From contig JANNYA010000179.1 of assembly GCA_031409855.1 (NCBI GenBank), positions 1 to 27,065 on the forward strand: 27,065 bases of DNA, read 5' to 3'. The notes below the pieces were generated by a model. It was not told the DNA's origin. It was given only the letters and a program-made list of their open reading frames with translations, and ran no database searches. This document shows, one piece after another, positions 1 to 6,244 of this stretch. Position 1 is the first letter of the stretch; each line of letters opens with the position of its first letter. The translations under genes and the position numbers were made by a program. The DNA is from JANNYA01 sp031409855 (GTDB taxonomy: Bacteria > Pseudomonadota > Gammaproteobacteria > Xanthomonadales > SZUA-5).

Positions 1-163
1 GCAATTTATGTTCAGTGCGGTGCCAAATACGGGCACCGAAACGCCGATTTCGAATATTGCCTCGGTCACGCCACCGGCAAATATTACTGATGCCAATCTC
101 AATAATAACGTGGCGACGGATGGGCCGGATGTGCGCGGAATAGTTCGTAACGGCTTCGAGTGA
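1..163 (+). CDS. C-terminal end of a surface/secreted protein with DUF11-like repeat (partial)
   Basis: Only the last 53 codons are in the window; the frame runs from base 2 to a TGA at 161-163. The peptide contains IASVTPPANITDANLNNN followed by VATDGPDV. This is the closing pattern of DUF11-type (conserved repeat) beta-sandwich domains of large bacterial surface proteins, which commonly end in A-x-V-x-P-P-x-x-x-x-D-x-N-x-x-N-N. The protein ends in IVRNGFE, so an F/V-x-x-GFE motif is the extreme C-terminus, and a related IFKSGFE lies in the exported protein at 10237-12534. The role is probably extracellular or cell-surface; substrate and function cannot be told from this fragment. The DUF11 assignment rests on pattern memory. 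Confidence 0.6.
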   Translation, partial: QFMFSAVPNTGTETPISNIASVTPPANITDANLNNNVATDGPDVRGIVRNGFE

Positions 164-196
164 AGCAGCCTAATAAGTGTGTATGTCCAAGGTGCG

Positions 197-241
197 TTAG
201 TTTTCGGTGATGCGCGAAAACTAAAGCGGGAATCGCTTTTT
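197..241 (+). terminator. Candidate terminator: two adjacent hairpins with a T run
   Basis: A perfect 10-bp stem (197-206 with 215-224, 8-base loop) is followed by a second, slightly overlapping 6-bp stem (223-228 with 234-239, loop GGAAT) whose descending arm runs into TTTTT at 237-241. The second hairpin has the shape of a short Rho-independent terminator for the upstream surface-protein gene. The two stems share bases 223-224, so they could also be mutually exclusive. Confidence 0.45.
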
Positions 242-245
242 GGGT

Positions 246-296
246 CAAATCTAGTACGTTGAAAGCAAATCTAGTGCGATTAAGTAACTAGTGTGC
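246..296. repeat. Three phased CTAGT repeats upstream of the acyl-CoA dehydrogenase
   Basis: CAAATCTAGTACG (246-258) and CAAATCTAGTGCG (266-278) are near-identical 13-mers exactly 20 bases apart. A third, looser copy, GTAACTAGTGTGC, lies at 284-296. Spacing of about two helical turns places the first two on the same DNA face. The repeats sit 56-106 bases before the start codon at 352, where a regulator of a fatty-acid gene could bind. No convincing -35/-10 pair was found beside them. Confidence 0.4.
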
Positions 297-351
297 TTAA
301 TTACCTGGCGCGCTAAACTGTTCATTCCAAGACTACGCGTAGGCAAAAGCA

Positions 352-2142
352 ATGAACGAAGTCGCAGACCCAAGTAAAGCTGCAGCGCTGCCTGTAATCG
401 CTACAGATAAGTTACGGCGTGACGAGTCTGCCGCGAAAAATCTATTTTTCGGCGAAATTTTGGAGGAAAACTTATTCCCTTATCCCAAAATGAGTGCGCG
501 CGATGCCGAACTTTTGGGTGCCGTGGTGGATTCTATTGACGGCTTTTTGGACGCGCATACCAAGGAATTTAAGCATTGGGATCGTGATGCGCATCAGCCG
601 GCGGAGTTTATCCAGGGCCTGCGCGACATGGGCTTGTTTGGCCTGATCATTCCGGAAGAATACGGTGGCATGGCGCTTTCCAATGCCGGTTACGCACGCG
701 TGCTGCAACAAACTTCGCGGCATGATAGCTCGGTTTCATTGACGGTCGGCGCGCATAGCTCGATCGGCATGAAGGGCATTTTGCTGTGGGCGAACGATGA
801 ACAAAAGCAGCGCTACCTGCCGAAACTGGCCAGCGGCGAGATGATTGCCGCGTTTTGCTTGACCGAAGCGGGCGCGGGCTCGGATGCGGCGAGTATCAAG
901 ACCACGGCAAAAAAGAATGCTGATGGCAGCTGGACGCTGTCCGGCGAGAAAATATGGATCACCAACGGCGGTATTGCCCAGCTGTTCACGGTTTTTGCGA
1001 AAACCGATGAAGGCGAGGGCAAGATGACCGCATTTATCGTCGAAGCGGCTTGGAAAGGAGTCAGCAGCGGCCCGCATGAAGATAAAATGGGCATTCGCGC
1101 ATCGAGCACCACCACCATCGCTTTTAGCGATGTGATCGTGCCGGCCGAAAATGTGCTCGGCCCCGAAGGCAAGGGCTTCAAAGTCGCGATGAGCATCTTA
1201 AACAACGGCCGCACCGGCTTAGGCGGTGGTGCCGTGGGTGGCATGAAAACTTTGATCAAATTAGCAAGCGCGCAGGCGCAAGATCGCAAGCAATTTGGCC
1301 GCCCGATTGCTGAGTTTGGTCTGATTCGGGAAAAACTTGCGCAAATGACGCTCGATTGCTTCGCGGCGGAATCGGTGGTTTGGATGGTGGCGCACTACAT
1401 TGATTCGGGTGTGGAGGACTATTCCGTAGAGGCGGCGATTAGCAAAGTGTTTGCCTCGGATGCGATTCAGCGCTGCGCCCATGAAGCCTTACAAATCGCT
1501 GCGGGCAATGGCTTTATGCGCGAGTTTCCGTACGAGCAAATCACCCGTGATTGCCGTATTTTGAGCATTTTTGAAGGTACCAATGAAATTTTGCGGCTTT
1601 ATATTGCGTTGAGTGGGCTGAAAGATGTGGGTTCGTCTTTAAGTGAGCTGAAAACGGCGGTCGGCGATATTTTCAACAACCCAATCAAGGGCTTTGGTGT
1701 GCTCAGTGGCTATGCGGAAAAGCGTTTCAAAGAGGCGACTGGGTTTGGTGCCGACAAAATTTTGCGTGACTTGCACCCTAGGTTGAAAGCAGGCAGCGAT
1801 ATCTATGCCAAATACACGCTTGAGCTGTCCAAAGCAGGCGATACGCTGTTGCGCACGCATGGCAAGGCAATCGCTGAATTTCAGCATCAGCAAAAACGTA
1901 TCGCCGATATTGCAATCGATCTATTTGTTGGCCTGTGTGTGCATTCTCGCGCCAACACCATCGCCAAAGAGGAGCCCGCGAAAGCCGAATCAACGTTGGT
2001 ATTAGCTGAGGTTTTTGCGAAACAGGCGCGGCGGCGAATGTCGCGCAACCTGCGCGCACTGTTGAGCAACGAAGACAAGCAAATGGACGCGATTGCCGCA
2101 GCAACTTTGGCGCGCGGCGAGTATGTTTGGGACGTAATTTGA
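352..2142 (+). CDS. Acyl-CoA dehydrogenase (long/very-long-chain type)
   Basis: A 596-residue flavoprotein that would introduce the alpha-beta double bond into acyl-CoA, the first step of beta-oxidation, passing electrons to ETF. Visible features are an N-terminal helical domain with GLIIPEEYGG, the FAD/substrate segment CLTEAGAGSDAASIKT, WITNGG, the central DRKQFGRPI motif, and FEGTNEILRL, whose Glu (about residue 408) matches the catalytic base of the VLCAD/ACAD9 subgroup. The length exceeds the usual 380 residues of short/medium-chain enzymes because of an extra C-terminal domain of about 150 residues, as in VLCAD-like proteins. The start at ATG 352 is the first in frame; the ribosome site (AGGCA) is weak. 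The stop overlaps the start of the next gene (TTGA), suggesting one operon with the fatty-acid-kinase-like gene and plsY. Chain-length specificity is inferred. Confidence 0.9.
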   Translation: MNEVADPSKAAALPVIATDKLRRDESAAKNLFFGEILEENLFPYPKMSARDAELLGAVVDSIDGFLDAHTKEFKHWDRDAHQPAEFIQGLRDMGLFGLIIPEEYGGMALSNAGYARVLQQTSRHDSSVSLTVGAHSSIGMKGILLWANDEQKQRYLPKLASGEMIAAFCLTEAGAGSDAASIKTTAKKNADGSWTLSGEKIWITNGGIAQLFTVFAKTDEGEGKMTAFIVEAAWKGVSSGPHEDKMGIRASSTTTIAFSDVIVPAENVLGPEGKGFKVAMSILNNGRTGLGGGAVGGMKTLIKLASAQAQDRKQFGRPIAEFGLIREKLAQMTLDCFAAESVVWMVAHYIDSGVEDYSVEAAISKVFASDAIQRCAHEALQIAAGNGFMREFPYEQITRDCRILSIFEGTNEILRLYIALSGLKDVGSSLSELKTAVGDIFNNPIKGFGVLSGYAEKRFKEATGFGADKILRDLHPRLKAGSDIYAKYTLELSKAGDTLLRTHGKAIAEFQHQQKRIADIAIDLFVGLCVHSRANTIAKEEPAKAESTLVLAEVFAKQARRRMSRNLRALLSNEDKQMDAIAAATLARGEYVWDVI

Positions 2143-3995
2143 GTGCTGCAGCAAAGCTGGCGGTGCGTAATTTAGCGCCAAAGCCGGGCCTGAATTTAGG
2201 CGGTGCATTATTGCGCGCCGCGTTGATTGCCGGAAGTCGCGCGGTGATTGCCAAGCGCGATGAGCTTAATCGCATCAATGTGTTCCCGGTTGCCGACGGC
2301 GATACCGGTACCAATATGGCGTTTACCTTTGCTGCGGTTTTGGAAAGCGCCACCGCCGCGCGCGGTATGAGTGCGGATGTGGTGTTGCGCAACGCCGCAA
2401 TGTCCGCAGTCGATGGCGCTCGCGGTAACTCGGGTGCAATTGTGGCGCAATTTTTTTACAGCCTGTCCGAAGCGCTGAAGGGCCAAACGCGAATTAGCTT
2501 GCTGGCATTGAGTCAAGCCGTCACACAGGCGGCTTTGGGTGCGCGGCGCGCGCTTGCTCAGCCGCGCGAAGGCACCGTGTTGAGCGTGATTACTGACTTC
2601 GCGAAAGGCTTGTCGGAGATGGTCAGTAGCACCCAGCTGAGCGCTTTTTTTGGGCGCGGCCTGAGTGCGGCTCAGCGCGCACTGGCGCGCACACCTAGTC
2701 AGCTTGCGGTGTTGGCCGAACACGGCGTCGTCGATGCCGGTGGCAGTGGTTTTGTCAGCTTTTTGGAAGGTGTGCAGCAATTTGTTGAGCACGGCCGCGA
2801 TGCGTTGACGGTGATTGGTGCGCCGCTGGCGATTGAGATGCAGCGTCATGAGCACAGCCACGATCATGATTCAGACGATATCGCTGCGTGTGCCGGGCAG
2901 TTTCGCTTCTGCAGTGAATGTTTATTGGAAAACGTTGCGACCGATGCGCTGCGCGCGGCGCTAAGCGGTTTCGCGCATGATTCATTGGTGCTTGCCGGCG
3001 GGGTGGAGCGCGCGCATTTGCATGCGCATACCGACGACCCGGCAGCGCTGTTCGAGCTGGCGGCAAATTTTGCCAAAGTCAGCCAACGCAAAGCTGACGA
3101 TATGCATGCGCAGGTGCGCGCCAAGCGTAACCGCGCTGCGGTGGCCATTGTTTGTGACACTGCGGCCGACTTGCCACTGTCAGAAATTGAGCGTCTTTAT
3201 ATTCATTGTGTCTCGGTGCGGGTGAATTTTGGCAATGACGAATTTATTGACCGCATCACGCTCAGCCCGGAGCAATTTTATCGGCGCTTGCGCCTTGATC
3301 CCACCCCGGTTCGGACCTCGCAGCCGCCGAGCGGCGAGTTTCGGCGGTTGTTTGATCAGCTCAGCAGTCTGCACCAAGAAATTTTATGCCTAAATATTTC
3401 TTCGACGCTCAGTGGCACCTATCAAGCCGCGTGCGCTGCCGCGCGCCATGGCGGTAGTGGCAAAGCGCAGGTATTCGATACGCTCAATGCTGCCGCCGGG
3501 GAGGCACTGATCATCTTGGACGCCGCAGAAGCCGCGCAAGCGGGGTTGACGGCGACGCAAATTATCCAGCGCAGTGGCGAAATGCGTTGCCGCACCACCA
3601 CGTTTGCACTGATTACCGACGCCAGTTTTGGCGCGCGCGGCGGGCGGCTACCGCGCTGGCTGGTGCCGATAACGCGGGTGTTTCGGATGAGCCTGATCAT
3701 CTCCAGCAACACCGCCGGGAAAATCGTGCCGCGCGGTGTGCTCTGGGGCAGGCGCGCCTTGCCTGAGCGCTTTGCCGCTTGGGCGCTGCGGCGCGTGGCG
3801 TCAGGCGCGGCGCTGAAAGTGATCGTCGGACATTGCGATGCAAAAGCCGCCGCGAAACAAGTGGTGGCAGCGGTGCAAGCAAACACGCGGCATGCGATTT
3901 CGGTTTGTCATTTAGTTGATGCGGGTACCGGCATTGGCGCGCACGCCGGCCCAGGTGCTTTGGTTTTGGGCGTGCAGCGTCGTCTGGATTTATAA
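2139..3995 (+). CDS. FakA-FakB-like fusion: DhaL (DAK2) kinase domain + FakA middle domain + DegV fatty-acid-binding domain
   Basis: About 618 residues. Residues 25-215 form a DhaL-type kinase domain: NVFPVADGDTGTN (47-59) supplies the metal/ATP-binding Asp pair, with GARGNSGA (94-101) and DAGGSGF behind. Residues 252-330 resemble the FakA middle domain: FCSE, HDSLV, a His-rich HLHAHT (293-298, like the KVHVHT of FakA) and DDMHAQ. From about 333 to the end is a DegV/FakB domain: CDTAADLP, TSQPPSGEF, SSTLSGTYQAA, and terminal GAHAGPGALVLG. In Firmicutes the separate FakA and FakB phosphorylate free fatty acids to acyl-phosphate; here they would be one chain. The next gene is PlsY, which consumes acyl-phosphate. 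A His/Asp-rich linker HEHSHDHD separates DhaL from the middle domain. The start is uncertain: TTG 2139 overlaps the previous stop and has GGGA 6 bases upstream; TTG 2127 adds four residues. Activity is inferred. Confidence 0.8.
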   Translation: MSAAAKLAVRNLAPKPGLNLGGALLRAALIAGSRAVIAKRDELNRINVFPVADGDTGTNMAFTFAAVLESATAARGMSADVVLRNAAMSAVDGARGNSGAIVAQFFYSLSEALKGQTRISLLALSQAVTQAALGARRALAQPREGTVLSVITDFAKGLSEMVSSTQLSAFFGRGLSAAQRALARTPSQLAVLAEHGVVDAGGSGFVSFLEGVQQFVEHGRDALTVIGAPLAIEMQRHEHSHDHDSDDIAACAGQFRFCSECLLENVATDALRAALSGFAHDSLVLAGGVERAHLHAHTDDPAALFELAANFAKVSQRKADDMHAQVRAKRNRAAVAIVCDTAADLPLSEIERLYIHCVSVRVNFGNDEFIDRITLSPEQFYRRLRLDPTPVRTSQPPSGEFRRLFDQLSSLHQEILCLNISSTLSGTYQAACAAARHGGSGKAQVFDTLNAAAGEALIILDAAEAAQAGLTATQIIQRSGEMRCRTTTFALITDASFGARGGRLPRWLVPITRVFRMSLIISSNTAGKIVPRGVLWGRRALPERFAAWALRRVASGAALKVIVGHCDAKAAAKQVVAAVQANTRHAISVCHLVDAGTGIGAHAGPGALVLGVQRRLDL

Positions 3996-4630
3996 TGTTT
4001 GGGATGTTTGCCCTAGCGCTGGTGCTCAGCTACTTGCTCGGTTCGCTGTCGGGCAGTTTGATTGTCGGGCGTCTGCGTGGCGTGGACATACGCACGCTGG
4101 GCAGCGGCAACGCAGGTGCCACCAATGCTTTACGTACCCAGGGTAAAATCTTTGCAGCGCTTACGGTCTTGATTGATGCCGGGAAAGGCGCGTTTGCCGC
4201 TTTGCTGATCGCAAAACTTTGCCCAGAACGCCCGGAAGCAGCGTTTGCCTGTGCTTTTAGCGCGGTCTTGGGGCATTGTTTCCCGGTGTTTTTCGGTTTT
4301 CGCGGCGGCAAGGGTGCGGGCACCGCGTTTGGCGCGATGATTGCGCTGATTCCTATTACTGCGTTCGTCGCGATTGCGGCGTGGCTGATCAGCTTGATAA
4401 GTACCGGCTACGTGGGCTTAAGTACCGTGATCGCAGCTTTAATTGCGGCAACTGCGGTGCTAACGATTACACCGCTCCCGATGCCAGCATTGCTGTATGC
4501 AGAAGCCATTTTTTTGCTGATTACGTTGCTACATCACGGCAATATTCGTCGCTTGATCGCGGGCACGGAGGCTAGGTTTGAGAAAGCTAGATTATTGCAG
4601 CCTTTTTTCGCGCGACGTCGTGAAGGTTAG
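3995..4630 (+). CDS. plsY: Acyl-phosphate:glycerol-3-phosphate acyltransferase PlsY
   Basis: A 211-residue polytopic inner-membrane enzyme that transfers an acyl group from acyl-phosphate to glycerol-3-phosphate, giving lysophosphatidate, the first acylation in phospholipid synthesis. Three family motifs are present: SGSLIVGRLRGVDIR followed by GSGNAGATNALR (motif 1), GHCFPVFFGFRGGKGAGTAFG (motif 2), and TGYVGLST with a late HHGNIRRLIAGTE (motif 3). Hydrophobic segments between the motifs fit five or more membrane helices. Length is normal for the family. The start ATG shares one base with the preceding stop (TAATG), so it is very likely translated as a unit with the FakA-FakB-like fusion whose product it could use. 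No plsX is seen here. Confidence 0.93.
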   Translation: MFGMFALALVLSYLLGSLSGSLIVGRLRGVDIRTLGSGNAGATNALRTQGKIFAALTVLIDAGKGAFAALLIAKLCPERPEAAFACAFSAVLGHCFPVFFGFRGGKGAGTAFGAMIALIPITAFVAIAAWLISLISTGYVGLSTVIAALIAATAVLTITPLPMPALLYAEAIFLLITLLHHGNIRRLIAGTEARFEKARLLQPFFARRREG

Positions 4631-4643
4631 TAAATTGGGGGAT

Positions 4644-4658
4644 GTCCGTAGTGCGGAC
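4644..4658. other. Small hairpin between convergent plsY and SDR genes
   Basis: GTCCG TAGTG CGGAC is a perfect 5-bp stem with a 5-base loop, 14 bases after the plsY stop and about 70 bases before the end of the convergent dehydrogenase gene. It lacks a T run, so it is at most a weak transcription end or an RNA 3-prime stabiliser. The rest of 4631-4727 shows nothing recognisable. Confidence 0.2.
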
Positions 4659-4727
4659 GGGACACAACCATGGGCCCTGTCAAATATTGATTCTCTGAGC
4701 GTGACTAAACGGCTGAATAGTCTTGCC

Positions 4728-5420
4728 TTACCACGGCAACGATTTACCATCAAAATTAAAAAAGCCGCCACTTTGCGCCAAGCTAAGCGAACTCAGCAGG
4801 TGCTGTTGCCCCTGCACTGACTCGGTTAAAGAAAGTGGCGCTTGCTCGCCGCCCATGCGCGTCTTTACCCAACCTGGGTGCAAAGCTACCGCGATAACGC
4901 CCTGTGCTTTTAGATCAATAGCGATGTTTTTCACCACCATATTGAGCGCGCATTTGGAAATTCGGTAGGCGTAGGAGCCACTCGAGCCGTTATCGCCAAC
5001 CGAGCCCATCAGACTCGATTGAAACGCGTAAATTTTGCGTTCGGATTTCGCTACGTTTTGCACCAGGGCCTCGGCCAGCTTTAACGGCGCCAGGGCGTTA
5101 ATTTGAAATAGTTGCAACGCTGAGTCCGAGTCTATTTCGCCAAAATTTAGGCGCTTGCCATTGACGCCCGCATTGAACAAAACTAGGTCGAGCGCAACCT
5201 TATCCAGCTCGGCGGCAAGCTGCGCCGGTGCGTCTGAATTTGTTGCGTCATAGGCCAGCACCTTTACAAGCGCCGGGTATTGCACAGCCAATAGATTGAG
5301 TTCGTCCGCCTCGTGCGGTACGCGCGCGGTGGCGTAAACAAAAACGCCTTGATCAACAAATCGTCGCGTATGTTCAAGGCCCAGGCCACGATTTGCGCCG
5401 GTGATTAGTATTTTTTTCAT
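4728..5420 (-). CDS. Short-chain dehydrogenase/reductase (SDR), C-factor-like
   Basis: A 230-residue classical SDR. From the chosen start, the Rossmann motif TGANRGLG is at 7-14 and FNAGVNG at 82-88 is the NAG motif. The catalytic Ser lies in QSSLMGS (about 135), with Tyr152 and Lys156 in YAYRISK. HPGWVKTRMGG follows, the usual P-G segment after the active site. The open frame continues upstream to an ATG at 5468. I take ATG 5420 because the Rossmann strand MKKILITGA begins there, as in the family; the longer form would add 16 residues without homology. The substrate is unknown. The C-factor/carbonyl-reductase-like subgroup is suggested by the short length and the NAGVNG and HPGWV patterns. 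It is transcribed divergently from the GbsR-type regulator. Confidence 0.85.
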   Translation of the reverse strand: MKKILITGANRGLGLEHTRRFVDQGVFVYATARVPHEADELNLLAVQYPALVKVLAYDATNSDAPAQLAAELDKVALDLVLFNAGVNGKRLNFGEIDSDSALQLFQINALAPLKLAEALVQNVAKSERKIYAFQSSLMGSVGDNGSSGSYAYRISKCALNMVVKNIAIDLKAQGVIAVALHPGWVKTRMGGEQAPLSLTESVQGQQHLLSSLSLAQSGGFFNFDGKSLPW

Positions 5421-5543
5421 CGAAAGAGCCTGAGTTGTGAACCCATAAATTTTGGCTATCTTACTCAATCACGCATGATTTGAACTGCCTGCGACGTTTG
5501 CGTCGATGTTTGATAGCGCAAAACTTGATGCAATAAGTTTCAC

Positions 5544-5589
5544 TTTCCCATGATGGATATTAGGTCTATAATTTCAGTAATTTCTGAAA
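5544..5589 (+). promoter_or_regulatory. Promoter and operator-like palindrome of the GbsR-type regulator/cydAB operon
   Basis: A perfect -10 box TATAAT lies at 5567-5572. The matching -35 position (5544-5549, TTTCCC, 17-base spacer) is poor, so the promoter may need an activator. Immediately downstream is the perfect inverted repeat TTTCAG-N6-CTGAAA (5572-5577 and 5584-5589), which covers the predicted transcription start, a position where a bound repressor would block initiation. The adjacent regulator gene starts at 5603, so autoregulation is the simplest reading. Confidence 0.55.
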
Positions 5590-5602
5590 CTACAGGTGTG
5601 TC

Positions 5603-6157
5603 GTGAAACTATCTCCGCTGGTATTACGTTTTGTTTTGCACTTTGGTGAAATGGGCAGCCGCTGGGGCATTAACCGCACGGTTGGGCAAATCTATGCGCT
5701 TATTTTTTCGTCGCCGCAGTCATTGAACGCCGATGAAATCGCCGAATCGCTGGATGTGTCGCGTTCGAATGTCAGCATGGGTCTAAAAGAGCTGCAGAGT
5801 TGGAGTTTGGTACGCCTAGAGCACCGTGTCGGTGATCGACGTGATTACTTCCGTGCGCCAGAAGATGTTTGGCAAATATTTCAAACCTTGGCGCAAGAAC
5901 GCAAAAAGCGCGAAATTGACCCGACCCTTTCGATGTTGCGCGAAGCGGTCATGGAGCCGGTCAACGAGGATGCGGATCGCTATGCACAAAAACGCATGCA
6001 GGACATGCACGACTTGATTGAATTGGCGACCGGCTGGTTTGCAGAAGTGCAGCGTATGGATCAAGCGACGCTAAAAACGCTGATGAAAATGGGCACACGC
6101 GTGCAAAAAGTATTGGAATTTAAATTGGTCGGATCGAGCGCGCCGAAAAAAAGCTAA
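5603..6157 (+). CDS. GbsR/MarR-family transcriptional regulator
   Basis: A 184-residue DNA-binding protein. Residues about 25-85 form a winged helix-turn-helix: LNADEIAESLDVSRSNVSMGLKEL is the HTH, then LVRLEHRVGDRRDYFRAPEDVW the wing. The N-terminal FGEMGSRWGINRTVGQIYALIF is the hallmark of the GbsR subgroup. The C-terminal half is helical and charged (dimerisation or effector part). The start is GTG 5603, near the promoter palindrome. The gene is 87 bases ahead of cydA on the same strand, so the likely job is control of the quinol oxidase operon and of itself. The effector is unknown; members of this group respond to choline in Bacillus, but nothing here points to choline. Confidence 0.85.
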   Translation: MKLSPLVLRFVLHFGEMGSRWGINRTVGQIYALIFSSPQSLNADEIAESLDVSRSNVSMGLKELQSWSLVRLEHRVGDRRDYFRAPEDVWQIFQTLAQERKKREIDPTLSMLREAVMEPVNEDADRYAQKRMQDMHDLIELATGWFAEVQRMDQATLKTLMKMGTRVQKVLEFKLVGSSAPKKS

Positions 6158-6244
6158 AGCAAGTTTTGATTGGGTTGTTTTTGCCAAGGCAGGGCAGAAC
6201 GAATAACCGAAAACTGCCAAATTTTTATTGATGAAGGAGCCACC

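Noticed and set aside
813..1289. 158-codon open frame antisense to the acyl-CoA dehydrogenase
   Set aside because: It lies entirely inside a strongly supported gene, has no ribosome site and reads as low-complexity Ala/Pro/Ser sequence, as expected from the reverse strand of GC-rich coding DNA.
2208..2867. 219-codon open frame antisense to the DhaL domain
   Set aside because: The sense strand carries clear kinase motifs. The antisense peptide is rich in His, Arg and Gln with no recognisable pattern.
4578..4820. 80-codon plus-strand frame after plsY
   Set aside because: It overlaps the plsY end and the convergent dehydrogenase end, shows no ribosome site and its peptide has no domain-like character.
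5421..5468. Longer N-terminus for the short-chain dehydrogenase
   Set aside because: The extra 16 residues precede a canonical MKKILITGA Rossmann start and show no conservation pattern.
6170..6244. Upstream extension of cydA
   Set aside because: AAGGAG at 6234-6239 is correctly spaced for ATG 6245 and the protein from there matches CydA N-termini, including the His18 position.
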